Assembly: GCF_029714405.1 (NCBI RefSeq)
Contig: NZ_CP121650.1
Coordinates: 2,795,001-2,859,000, forward strand
DNA from: Bradyrhizobium sp. CB82
Lineage (GTDB): Bacteria > Pseudomonadota > Alphaproteobacteria > Rhizobiales > Xanthobacteraceae
Direction of reading: 5' to 3'
Length of the DNA stretch: 64,000 bases
The notes under the pieces are model-generated. The model made no database searches. It saw only the letters and a program-made list of their open reading frames with translations, and had not been told where the DNA came from. This document shows, piece after piece, positions 17,588-25,967 of this stretch. The stretch's first letter is position 1, and each line of letters begins with the position of its first letter. The translations under genes and the position numbers were made by a program.

Positions 17588-17629
17588 TTGACAACCCGTG
17601 GTCCAGCGAAATATTTTATACTTAAAATA
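17588..17629 (+). promoter_or_regulatory. Promoter with overlapping palindromic operator
   Basis: TTGACA (17588-17593) followed 17 bases later by ATATTT is a plausible sigma-70 promoter. Over the -10 region lies TATTTTA-TACT-TAAAATA (17612-17629), a perfect 7-base-arm palindrome of the AT-rich kind bound by MarR-type regulators of aromatic catabolism. Binding would block the promoter. Confidence 0.5.
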
Positions 17630-17678
17630 ATTTGGCTGGCAGCTCTCTACACGGCGCAGCGCGCGAAAGCGAGGGATC

Positions 17679-19997
17679 ATGCGCATAGTCTGTATCGGCG
17701 GCGGCCCCGCCGGGCTCTATCTGGGCCTCCTGATGAAGCGCCGGCACCCGGAGCACGTCGTCACCGTCGTCGAGCGCAACAAGCCCTACGACACGTTCGG
17801 CTGGGGCGTGGTGTTTTCCGACGCCATGATGCAGGCGATGCGGATCGCCGATCCCGAAAGTGCAGCCGAGATCGAGGACGCCTTCAATCATTGGGACGAC
17901 ATCGAGCTCGTCTTCAGGGGGACGCGCCAGCGCACGACCGGCCATGGCTTCATCGGTATCGGACGCAAGCACCTGCTCAACATCCTGCAGCGGCGTTGCG
18001 AGGCGCTCGGCGTCGAGCTGGTTTTCGAACGCGAAGTCGATTCTGATCTCGAATTCCCCGATGCCGACTTGATCGTCGCGTCCGACGGCGTCAATTCCAG
18101 GATCCGTGCCCGCTACGCCGAGCGGTTCCAGCCCGACATGGTGATCCGGCCGAACCGCTATATCTGGCTGGGCACCAAGAAGGCGTTCGACGCCTTCACG
18201 TTCGACTTCCGCAGGACCGAACACGGCTGGTTCCAGGCGCATATCTACAAGTTCGACAGTGAAACGTCGACCTTCATCGTCGAAACCACGGAAGAAGCCT
18301 ACAACGGCCATGGGCTTGGCGATCTCGACCAGCAGGGTTCGATCGAATTCTGCGAGAAGCTCTTCGCCGAGACGCTGGACGGTGCGAAGCTCTTGACCAA
18401 CGCCCGCCATCTGCGCGGCTCGGCCTGGCTCAATTTCAGCCGCCTGATCTGCGGCAAATGGAGCGTGTTCAACGGCCGCTCCCATGTCGTGCTGATGGGC
18501 GATGCCGCGCACACGGCGCATTTCGCGATCGGCTCGGGCACCAAGCTCGCGCTCGACGACGCCATCGAACTCGCCAACCAGTTCGATCGCCACGGCCACA
18601 GTCGCGACAGGATCGAGACCGTATTGGAAGCCTACGAGGAGGTGCGCCGCGTCGACGTCGCTCGCATCCAGAATGCGGCGCGGAACGCCATGGAATGGTT
18701 CGAGGTGGTCGGCCGGCGCTATGCCGACACGCTCGAGCCGCCGCAGTTCTTCTATTCGATGCTGACGCGCTCGCAGCGCATCAGCCACGAGAATCTTCGC
18801 CTGCGTGACCGCACCTGGCTGGAAGGCTTTGAGCGCTGGTTTGCCGCGCGCTCAGGGATCGCCGTCAAGGACGGCGAGCGCGTGCCGCCGCCGATGCTGA
18901 CCCCGCACCGCGTGCGGGGGCTCAGCCTTGCAAATCGCATCATGGTCTCGCCGATGGCGATGTATTCGGCGCAGGATGGGCTCATCAACGACTTCCACAT
19001 CGCCCATCTCGGCGCACGCGCCATGGGTGGCGCCGCGCTGATTTTTGCTGAGATGACCTGCGTCTCGCCCGATGCGCGGATCACGCCGGGTTGCCTTGGC
19101 CTCTGGAACGATGCTCAGGCGGCGCAGTGGCGTCGCCTCGTCGATCTCGTTCACAGTGTCGGACATGCCAAGGTGGGCATTCAACTCGGTCACGCGGGAC
19201 GAAAGGGCGCGACCCGGGTTCCCTGGGAAGGAATCGATCAGCCGCTGGAGTCCGGAGATTGGCCGCTGATTTCGGCGTCGGCATTGCCATATTTGCCGCA
19301 CAGCCAGTTGCCGCGGTCGATGGACCGAGGCGACATGGATCGCGTGCGCGACGATTTCGTCGCGGCAACCCGTCGCGCGGCGGCGGCCGGCGTCGAGTGG
19401 CTCGAGCTCCATTGTGCCCACGGCTATCTGCTGTCGAGCTTCCTGTCGCCGCTGACCAACCGGCGGACCGACGAGTACGGCGGCAGCCACGATAATCGCG
19501 CGCGCTTTCCGCTGGAGGTGTTCAAGGCGATGCGCGCCGCATGGCCATCCGATCGCCCGATGTCGGTGCGCCTGTCCTGCCATGACTGGACGGCGGGTGG
19601 CAACACGCCGGCGGACGCGGCGATCTTCGCTGCGATGTTCAAGGAAGCGGGTGCTGATGTGATCGACTGCTCGTCGGGACAGGTCTGGAAGGAGGAGCAG
19701 CCGATCTACGGACGCCTGTTCCAGACTCCTTTCGCCGACCTGATCCGAAACGAGGTCGGTGTCGAGACCATCGCGGTCGGCGCGATCTCCGAAGCCGATC
19801 ACGCCAACTCGATCCTCGCCGCAGGCCGCGCCGATCTCTGCGCCATTGCAAGGCCGCATCTCGCAGATCCTGCCTGGACGCTGCACGAAGCCGCGCGCAT
19901 CGGCATCACCGCCGTGAACTGGCCGAAGCAATATCTGTCCGCCAAGGGCCAATACGAGACCAATCTGGCGCGCGCCGCCGCTGCGGCCGCGCAGTGA
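17679..19997 (+). CDS. Aromatic acyl-CoA monooxygenase/reductase fusion (2-aminobenzoyl-CoA or salicylyl-CoA type)
   Basis: 772 residues with two fused flavoenzymes. Residues 1 to about 390 form a group A flavin monooxygenase: [12 protein letters not shown] at the FAD site and [20 protein letters not shown]. Residues about 405-772 form an old-yellow-enzyme domain: [49 protein letters not shown]. This architecture is known from 2-aminobenzoyl-CoA monooxygenase/reductase of anthranilate degradation and from annotated salicylyl-CoA 5-hydroxylases. It hydroxylates and then reduces the aromatic ring of a CoA ester in the cytoplasm; which substrate applies cannot be told. Ribosome site GAGGG precedes ATG 17679. 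The acyl-CoA dehydrogenase downstream probably shares the transcript. Confidence 0.88.
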   Translation: MRIVCIGGGPAGLYLGLLMKRRHPEHVVTVVERNKPYDTFGWGVVFSDAMMQAMRIADPESAAEIEDAFNHWDDIELVFRGTRQRTTGHGFIGIGRKHLLNILQRRCEALGVELVFEREVDSDLEFPDADLIVASDGVNSRIRARYAERFQPDMVIRPNRYIWLGTKKAFDAFTFDFRRTEHGWFQAHIYKFDSETSTFIVETTEEAYNGHGLGDLDQQGSIEFCEKLFAETLDGAKLLTNARHLRGSAWLNFSRLICGKWSVFNGRSHVVLMGDAAHTAHFAIGSGTKLALDDAIELANQFDRHGHSRDRIETVLEAYEEVRRVDVARIQNAARNAMEWFEVVGRRYADTLEPPQFFYSMLTRSQRISHENLRLRDRTWLEGFERWFAARSGIAVKDGERVPPPMLTPHRVRGLSLANRIMVSPMAMYSAQDGLINDFHIAHLGARAMGGAALIFAEMTCVSPDARITPGCLGLWNDAQAAQWRRLVDLVHSVGHAKVGIQLGHAGRKGATRVPWEGIDQPLESGDWPLISASALPYLPHSQLPRSMDRGDMDRVRDDFVAATRRAAAAGVEWLELHCAHGYLLSSFLSPLTNRRTDEYGGSHDNRARFPLEVFKAMRAAWPSDRPMSVRLSCHDWTAGGNTPADAAIFAAMFKEAGADVIDCSSGQVWKEEQPIYGRLFQTPFADLIRNEVGVETIAVGAISEADHANSILAAGRADLCAIARPHLADPAWTLHEAARIGITAVNWPKQYLSAKGQYETNLARAAAAAAQ

Positions 19998-20013
19998 GCG
20001 CGGGAGATACCCG

Positions 20014-21192
20014 ATGAGCTCCGCTACAAAACTGATCAGGCGCGATTGGTTGGACTGGCCGTTCTTCGAGCCGCGCCATCATGCGATCGGCGAGGCGCTC
20101 GACCGCTTCGTGCGGTCGGGGACGATCGACAAGATCGACCACGACGATGTCGACGGCGCTTGCCGCAGGCTCGTGCGCGCGATGGGCGAGGCGGGGTTGC
20201 TCGAGTGCGCGGTCGCCTCGGCCGATGGCGATGCGACGACGATCGATTCGCGTTCCATCTGCCTGTCACGCGAGTCGCTCGCCCATGCCGACGGGCTCGC
20301 GGATTTCGCCTTCGCCATGCAGGGGCTCGGTTCGGGCGCGATCGCGCTCGGCGGCTCGGCCGAGCTTCGCAAGGCCGTGCTGCCAAAAGTTCGATCGGGC
20401 GAATGGCTGTCGGCCTTCGCACTGTCGGAGAAGGAGGCGGGGTCGGATGTTGCGGCCATGTCCTGCACAGCGCGCGCCGACGGCGACCACTACGTCATCG
20501 ACGGCGAGAAGACCTGGATATCGAACGGCGGCATCGCGGACGTCTACACGCTGTTCGCGCGAACCGGCGAGGCGCCGGGCGCTCGCGGCATTTCGGCCTT
20601 CGTCGTCTTCCCCCATGATCCCGGGTTCAGCATTGCCGAACGTATCGACGTCATCGCACCGCATCCGCTCGCGACGTTGCGCTTCACGAACTGCCGCATT
20701 CCGGGGAGTCGTCGTCTCGGTGCGCCCGGCGGTGGCTTCAAGCTCGCCATGCAGACGCTCGACATTTTTCGTGCCTCGGTCGCCGCCGCGGCCGTCGGCT
20801 TTGCACGGCGCGCACTCGATGAGGCGGTGTCGTATGCGCAGAACCGGCACATGTTCGGTGCGACGCTCGGCGATCTCCAGTTGACTCAGGCCGCGCTCGG
20901 CGACATGGCGACCGACACCGACGCCGCCGCGCTCCTGACCTACCGCGCGGCCTGGCGCCGCGATGTTCAGAAGCTGCCGACCACCCGAGAAGCTGCGATG
21001 GCTAAGCTGACGGCGACCGAGACCGCGCAGCGCGTCATCGACCGCGCCGTGCAGATGTTCGGCGGACGCGGCGTGCGCAAGGGCGAAATCGTCGAGAGCC
21101 TCTACCGCGAAATCCGCGCGCTGCGGATCTACGAGGGCGCGACCGAGGTCCAGAAATTGATCGTCGCGCGCGAGCTTTTGAAGCCGCGTTGA
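20014..21192 (+). CDS. Acyl-CoA dehydrogenase
   Basis: 392 residues with the standard ACAD layout: [15 protein letters not shown] (FAD/substrate loop), [13 protein letters not shown], the long helical C-terminal domain with [20 protein letters not shown], and the catalytic Glu in [11 protein letters not shown]. It moves electrons from an acyl-CoA to electron-transfer flavoprotein. Sixteen bases after the aromatic-CoA monooxygenase/reductase, it likely acts on a ring-derived CoA ester of the same pathway, though no ligase or hydratase gene accompanies the pair. Confidence 0.88.
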   Translation: MSSATKLIRRDWLDWPFFEPRHHAIGEALDRFVRSGTIDKIDHDDVDGACRRLVRAMGEAGLLECAVASADGDATTIDSRSICLSRESLAHADGLADFAFAMQGLGSGAIALGGSAELRKAVLPKVRSGEWLSAFALSEKEAGSDVAAMSCTARADGDHYVIDGEKTWISNGGIADVYTLFARTGEAPGARGISAFVVFPHDPGFSIAERIDVIAPHPLATLRFTNCRIPGSRRLGAPGGGFKLAMQTLDIFRASVAAAAVGFARRALDEAVSYAQNRHMFGATLGDLQLTQAALGDMATDTDAAALLTYRAAWRRDVQKLPTTREAAMAKLTATETAQRVIDRAVQMFGGRGVRKGEIVESLYREIRALRIYEGATEVQKLIVARELLKPR

Positions 21193-21249
21193 GCCGGCGG
21201 GTAGAGTTTTCGCCGGCGCGAGCCTCGCGCTCGCGCGCGGCTACGTTGC

Positions 21250-21372
21250 CGAGGGGCTGGCGTTCCTCAGTGAGATCGTCGGAGCAATAGTAGCCTTGGA
21301 TAGGTCCCACCCCAGGCGACGGAGGCTCTCGAGCTGCGCCGCGTGTCGCGACGTCTTCGGCGACGCACGCGA
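21250..21372 (-). pseudogene. C-terminal fragment of an EAL phosphodiesterase
   Basis: Joining frames on the minus strand gives VAEDVATR, then AQLESLRRLGWD, then IQGYYCSDDLTEER. This order is the end of EAL cyclic-di-GMP phosphodiesterase domains (VET..QLE.LR.LG...QGY). At least two single-base shifts separate the pieces. Nothing of the catalytic EAL motif remains. Confidence 0.5.
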
Positions 21373-21579
21373 ACGGGGTTACCGGCGAGGCCGAGACGCC
21401 TGAACGCATCGGCGACATCGCCGGCATCGTTGGCGGATTAGGCAGCGCCGGCACGCTTTTGCAGGCGCCGTTGCCGATCACCAGAGCTACGCGTTTGCCG
21501 TCGGCCGACGCAGGAACCGGGCGCCCCCCGCGAGCGCAGCGGCAATGACCAATCCAAGAAAAAGCCGGCGTCGGTTCAT
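21373..21579 (-). pseudogene. N-terminal remnant of a second caspase-like gene
   Basis: From ATG 21579 a signal peptide (MNRRRLFLGLVIAAALAGGA) is followed, after a frameshift, by DGKRVALVIGNGACKSVPAL and, in a third frame, NDAGDVADAFRRLG. That order is the start of a p20 caspase domain like the one at the window's left edge. The catalytic His and Cys region is gone; the sequence passes directly into the EAL fragment. Confidence 0.6.
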
Positions 21580-21816
21580 GATGGCTCCGATCGGAGATCG
21601 CAAAACCATGGAGATAGAGGCGGCGAGCATTCGAAACCGATGTGAAGGGGAACCGAAACTGGATCGCAACAAGCTCGGCAACCCTTCGCCTGATGGGGTA
21701 CGCCGGAGAAGCAAAAAATAGTTCTAGATCATAATTATGATGGCTCAGATGCAGAAATAGAAAATAAGCTCGGGGAAAACACCGGCAAAAAATAGCCGAA
21801 AAGACGGGAGGAAAGA

Positions 21817-22050
21817 ATGGAAACCGTGCGCCGCTTGCGTGCAATGGCCTCGCTCTGCAGACAGAGCGCTGCGTACCGTCCTGACCGAAGCTGGAAGCTG
21901 CTCGCGGAGGCGGAATACTGGGAACACGCTGCGGACGCTGCCGTGCAGGAGCATTTCAGGGAATGTACGTCCGGCTCGAATGAGCTGGTGCAGCCACAAC
22001 AGGCTGCCAATGCGAATCAGATGCGAGGGGGAAAGATCGTGGCGGCGTGA
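21817..22050 (+). CDS. Small conserved rhizobial hypothetical protein (77 residues)
   Basis: Starts METVRRLRAMASLCRQSAAY and contains SWKLLAEAEYWEHAADAAVQ, a helical pattern I know from short Bradyrhizobium proteins annotated only as hypothetical. The ribosome site GGGAGGAAAGA lies just upstream. No signal peptide or membrane segment. It sits alone between remnants. Confidence 0.6.
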   Translation: METVRRLRAMASLCRQSAAYRPDRSWKLLAEAEYWEHAADAAVQEHFRECTSGSNELVQPQQAANANQMRGGKIVAA

Positions 22051-22189
22051 ATGCTGTCGCTGCGGACGGCTGGTTTATAGCGCCTCATTTTTTTGAACCT
22101 CCTTTGGCGTCACGGCGCCGGCCGTCGTGCTCGTGCACAGGCTCGCGCCTAACCATAGACGGACTTGTACGTCTTGTCGGCGATCAGTT

Positions 22190-22325
22190 CGCAATGGAGT
22201 GCACCGCGTTTTCCATCCGCCGGTGGCGCCCGCAAACTGGCCCGACGCCGATCGTCGCTCGCGCATCGCATTGATCACCCGCAACATCGCGCGCGACGAG
22301 ATGCTCGCGCTCTGCAGCCCGTCCG
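22190..22325 (+). pseudogene. Probable C-terminal fragment of a CobW/COG0523 GTPase
   Basis: The frame reads HRVFHPPVAPANWPDADRRS then RIALITRNIARDEM. A His-x-x-x-x-PP stretch followed by W-P-D-x-DRR-x-R and a FITR-like strand is typical of the end of CobW-type metal-chaperone GTPases. No GTPase motifs are present. The match is by eye only. Confidence 0.4.
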
Positions 22326-22360
22326 TACAGCAGCGCGAGCAGCCCAGGACTGGCGCGCGA

Positions 22361-23412
22361 TCAGACCAAGCCGCGCAGCTCGGCGATCAGCCGGCCGCAC
22401 TCCTGCTCCGTTCCGACCGTGATGCGCAGAAAGTTCTCGATGCGCGGCTTTCGGAAATGTCGGACCAGGACGCCGCGCTGCCGGAGCGCAGCCGCAAGAT
22501 CCGCGCCGCCCTGGCTCCAATGGCGCGCGAAGACAAAATTTGCCTGCGACGGCAACACCTCGAAGCCGAGCCCCGCGAGCTCACGCGTCAGCGTTCCGCG
22601 GTTCGCCATGATGCGCCCGCGCGTCTCCTGAAACCATGCGTCGTCCTCGATGGCCGCGACTGCGCCGGCGAGGGCTAGGCAATCGATGGGGTAGGAGTTG
22701 AAACTGTCCTTCACCCGCTCCAGCGCCTCGATCAGCGGCCGTTGCCCGATCGCAAAGCCGACCCGCAGGCCGGCGAGCGCCCGCGATTTCGAGAAGGTCT
22801 GGATGACAAGCAGATTGTCGTGGCGTGCAACGAGCGGCACGGCGCTCTCGGCGCCGAAATCGACATAGGCTTCGTCGACCACCACGAGCTGGTCCGTGTG
22901 CTCGGTGAGCAGCGCGGCGATCGCATTGCGCGGAAGGGCGATGCCGGTTGGAGCGTTCGGATTGGAGAGAAGGATCGCGCTGCATGGCCGCCGGTAGTCG
23001 GCAATCTGCACGCGCATCGCGGCATCGAGCGGCACCTCCTCGTGGGCGATCTCATAGAGGCGGCAATAGACGGGGTAGAAGCTGTAGTGACATCGGGAAA
23101 CAGAAGCGGCGCATCGTGCTTCAACAGCGCCTGGCAGGTATGGGCCAACACCTCGTCCGAGCCGTTGCCGACAAACACCTCCTCGGGCGCGACCTTGTAG
23201 TGGGCGGCGATCGTCTCGCGCAGGTGCAATGCGCGCGGATCGGGATAGAGGCGCAATCGCTCTGCAGCCGATGCGACCGCCGCGAGCACGCGCGGCGAGG
23301 GTGGATAGGGATTCTCGTTGGTGTTGAGCTTGACGACGCCGTCCTGCTTGGGCTGCTCGCCCGGCACGTACGGCGACAAGGTGCGGACGACGCGACTCCA
23401 GAAGCGGCTCAT
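22361..23412 (-). pseudogene. hisC: Histidinol-phosphate aminotransferase, single frameshift
   Basis: The N-terminal frame ([55 protein letters not shown]) runs to FPDVT and then derails. The rest resumes in another frame at about 23085 and is intact to 22361: [18 protein letters not shown], the PLP-lysine motif [17 protein letters not shown], and [18 protein letters not shown]. One missing base near 23088 restores a full-length 350-residue enzyme. The native enzyme transaminates histidinol phosphate in histidine synthesis; another hisC must exist if the strain is prototrophic. Confidence 0.85.
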
Positions 23413-23630
23413 GATCTCGGACCTGGCGAGTGATCCGACCACAGTAGGGTATGCCGGTCGTGGGCGGAAGCCCGCTCGTGTTCGAAGCTCGAACCTGATC
23501 TGCGCAAACGTCGGAGGCCGTGACGTTCCGGCGAGCGAAGGCTTCATGCTAGGGTCGGCACCCAAGGTCGAAAACGACTGACGACAACGAAGGCCGGCGC
23601 ATCCAAGCTGGGCTCTAAAGAGAGGAACAC

Positions 23631-25106
23631 ATGCCAGCTGCAGCCCCTCCCACCGATCCCTCCCTTCCAGGTGCGCCTGCGACGGTGGCCATCCTCGACG
23701 CCTTGCGGAAGATCGTGGGTGACAAGGGGCTGATCGTGGACGAGCACGACAAGCAGCCCTTCGTGACCGAGTGGCGCGGGACGCTGGTCGGGCAGGCTGC
23801 TGCAGTCGTGCGTCCGGCGAATACAGCCGAGGTCTCTGAAGTCGTGAAGCTCTGCTACGACAACGGCATCGCGATCGTGCCGCAGGGCGGCAACACCGGC
23901 TTGATGGGCGGTGCCACGCCGTGGCCAACCCACCGCGGCATCCTGCTTTCGCTCGGCCGCATGAACCGCGTGCTGGACGTCGATCCGGTCGGTTATTCCA
24001 TGACAGTGGAGGCAGGCTGCATCCTCGAGACGCTCCAGGAGACGGCGGCGCGCCACGACCGCTTCTTTCCGCTCAGCCTCGGATCGCAGGGCTCGTGCAT
24101 GATCGGGGGCAATCTCTCCACCAATGCCGGCGGCGTGCAGGTGCTGCGCTATGGGAATGCGCGCAACCTGGTTCTGGGCCTCGAGGTCGTGCTGCCGAAT
24201 GGCGACGTCTGGGACGGGCTGCGCGCGCTCAAGAAGGACAATACTGGCTACGACCTCAAGCATCTCTTCATGGGCGCCGAAGGGACGCTCGGCATCCTCA
24301 CCAAGGCGGTGCTGAAGCTGTGGCCGGCGCCGAAGGACGTCTGCACGGCGTGGCTGGCGATCCGCGATCCGCAGGCCGCCATCGAGATCCTCTCGGAAGC
24401 GTACGCCGCATCCGACGACAATGTCGGCTCTTGCGAGCTCATGAGCCGCGCCGGCATCGACATGGTGCTGCGCCACATCCCCGGCACCCAGGACCCGCTC
24501 AAGACGGAGACCCCGTGGTATCTCCTGCTCGAATGGTCGTCTTCCCGGCCGCGGCTGGACGGTACCGCGGGCATGTCGGACAAGATGGAGCAGTTCCTGG
24601 CCGATCAGTTAGAGGCGGGCCGCGTGCTCGACGCGGTGATCGCGCAAACGCAGGCGCAGTCGCGCAACATGTGGCGTATTCGCGAAAGCAAGGCCGAAGC
24701 CTCGCGCGCCGAGGGGCCCGGCTTGAGCTACGACGTGTCGGTCGCGATCTCCAGAATTCCAGAATTCATCGACAAGGGACTCAAGGCCGTCCTCGACATC
24801 CTGCCGACGATCCGCCCCTATCCGCTCGGCCATATCGGGGACGGCAATCTGCACTTCTCCTTCATGGGCCCGATCGGCATGGACCGGGAGACGCTCACGC
24901 AGTATTCCGCAGCGATCACCAGGGCGGTGAACGATCTCATCGCCTCCATGGGCGGTTCGATCTCGGCAGAACATGGCATCGGCATCGAGAAGATCGACGA
25001 ACTCGCGCGCTACCGCTCGAAGACCGAGCTCGACGTCATGCGCACGATCAAGCGGGCGCTCGATCCAAAGAACATCATGAACCCCGGCAAGATCCTGCGG
25101 CTATGA
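23631..25106 (+). CDS. FAD-binding oxidase (D-2-hydroxyacid dehydrogenase family)
   Basis: 491 residues, complete. PCMH-type FAD domain: [57 protein letters not shown]. Cap domain: [15 protein letters not shown], a metal-binding His pattern as in D-lactate and D-2-hydroxyglutarate dehydrogenases, and [17 protein letters not shown]; end [17 protein letters not shown]. It is a distant paralogue of the oxidase at 6831-8270. Ribosome site GAGAGGAA precedes ATG 23631. It is divergent from broken hisC; electrons probably go to electron-transfer flavoprotein or quinone. Confidence 0.87.
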   Translation: MPAAAPPTDPSLPGAPATVAILDALRKIVGDKGLIVDEHDKQPFVTEWRGTLVGQAAAVVRPANTAEVSEVVKLCYDNGIAIVPQGGNTGLMGGATPWPTHRGILLSLGRMNRVLDVDPVGYSMTVEAGCILETLQETAARHDRFFPLSLGSQGSCMIGGNLSTNAGGVQVLRYGNARNLVLGLEVVLPNGDVWDGLRALKKDNTGYDLKHLFMGAEGTLGILTKAVLKLWPAPKDVCTAWLAIRDPQAAIEILSEAYAASDDNVGSCELMSRAGIDMVLRHIPGTQDPLKTETPWYLLLEWSSSRPRLDGTAGMSDKMEQFLADQLEAGRVLDAVIAQTQAQSRNMWRIRESKAEASRAEGPGLSYDVSVAISRIPEFIDKGLKAVLDILPTIRPYPLGHIGDGNLHFSFMGPIGMDRETLTQYSAAITRAVNDLIASMGGSISAEHGIGIEKIDELARYRSKTELDVMRTIKRALDPKNIMNPGKILRL

Positions 25107-25270
25107 CGAGGACGCGCGGGACCTGGCCGCATGGTGTCACGCGGCCTCTCCTTCGATCACGTTGTCGGCGCAGGCGAGCACGCGGTCCGGAATGGGCCGG
25201 CGCATGTGGTCACGAGCGCCAGCCCCGGTTGCACTGGAAAGCCTCCCACGGCGGCTCACCAAATCGCTAT

Positions 25271-25305
25271 TTGACATTTCTTCATGTTTTGTCAAAATCG
25301 ACAAA
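25271..25305 (+). promoter_or_regulatory. Overlapping palindromes at the tetR start
   Basis: TTTGTC-AAAATC-GACAAA (25288-25305) is a perfect palindrome whose last base is the A of the tetR ATG. TTGACA (25271-25276), a possible -35 box, pairs with TGTCAA (25290-25295). A regulator bound here would repress its own operon. Confidence 0.5.
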
Positions 25306-25967
25306 TGGGACCGAAAACGCGCATTCTTGATGCGACCATGCTGGTGTTTCGCCGCCACGGTTTTCGCCGCTCCTCGATTGAGCAGGTGGCCGAGGCTGCC
25401 GGCCTGACGCGGCAGGCGCTCTATCATCATTTCGAATCCAAGGAAGCGCTGTTCCGCGCCGTCATCGCGCGCGTGCACGAAACCGCTCTTGCGGCCGAGG
25501 AGGCCGCAATCGGCGCGGCGGAGAAGGCGGGCCGCGGCTTCGCCGACATTCTCGTCGCCGGCATGACGGCGCGGATGCAGGCCATGATCGCGTCCTTCGA
25601 CGGCTCGCCTCATATCGAGGAGCTGTATTCCGAGCACCTCGTGCATGGGCGCGATCTCTATCAGAAATATGCCGCCCTCTACGCGGAGCGCCTGGTCGCG
25701 GCGATCGCCCGGATTGCGCGTAAGCAGAAGCTCGTGTTGCCGCAGGGCCTGTCGCCGGCCGAGTTCGCCCGGCTCGTCGAAATGGCCGTGCACGGATCGA
25801 AGTCGCAGCATCCGGCCATGCAGCCGGCAGAGGCCTTCCTGAAAGACATGGCGATGATGGTGCGGACGCTTTGCGCCGGCGCCGTGCCGAAGTCGCAGGA
25901 ACAGCCCGCGAGCAGGGCCGGGACCAGAGAACGATCCTCACGCAGCAAAGCCGGAGCACGTCCATGA
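25305..25967 (+). CDS. TetR-family repressor, coupled to a molybdenum hydroxylase
   Basis: About 220 residues from MGPKTRILDATMLVFRRHGF. The helix-turn-helix is RRSSIEQVAEAAGLTRQALY-HHFESKEALF, a textbook TetR N-terminus, with a divergent helical ligand domain behind it. No ribosome site is visible before ATG 25305 or 25284, so translation may be leaderless. The palindrome overlapping the start implies autoregulation. The stop TGA overlaps the ATG of the hydroxylase gene (ATGA at 25964), so regulator and enzyme are translated together. Confidence 0.85.
   Translation: MGPKTRILDATMLVFRRHGFRRSSIEQVAEAAGLTRQALYHHFESKEALFRAVIARVHETALAAEEAAIGAAEKAGRGFADILVAGMTARMQAMIASFDGSPHIEELYSEHLVHGRDLYQKYAALYAERLVAAIARIARKQKLVLPQGLSPAEFARLVEMAVHGSKSQHPAMQPAEAFLKDMAMMVRTLCAGAVPKSQEQPASRAGTRERSSRSKAGARP

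Noticed and set aside
25137..25811. Minus-strand frame ending PDRVLACADNVIEGEAA
   Set aside because: Its last residues look protein-like, but most of it is antisense to tetR; too little to assign as a gene fragment.
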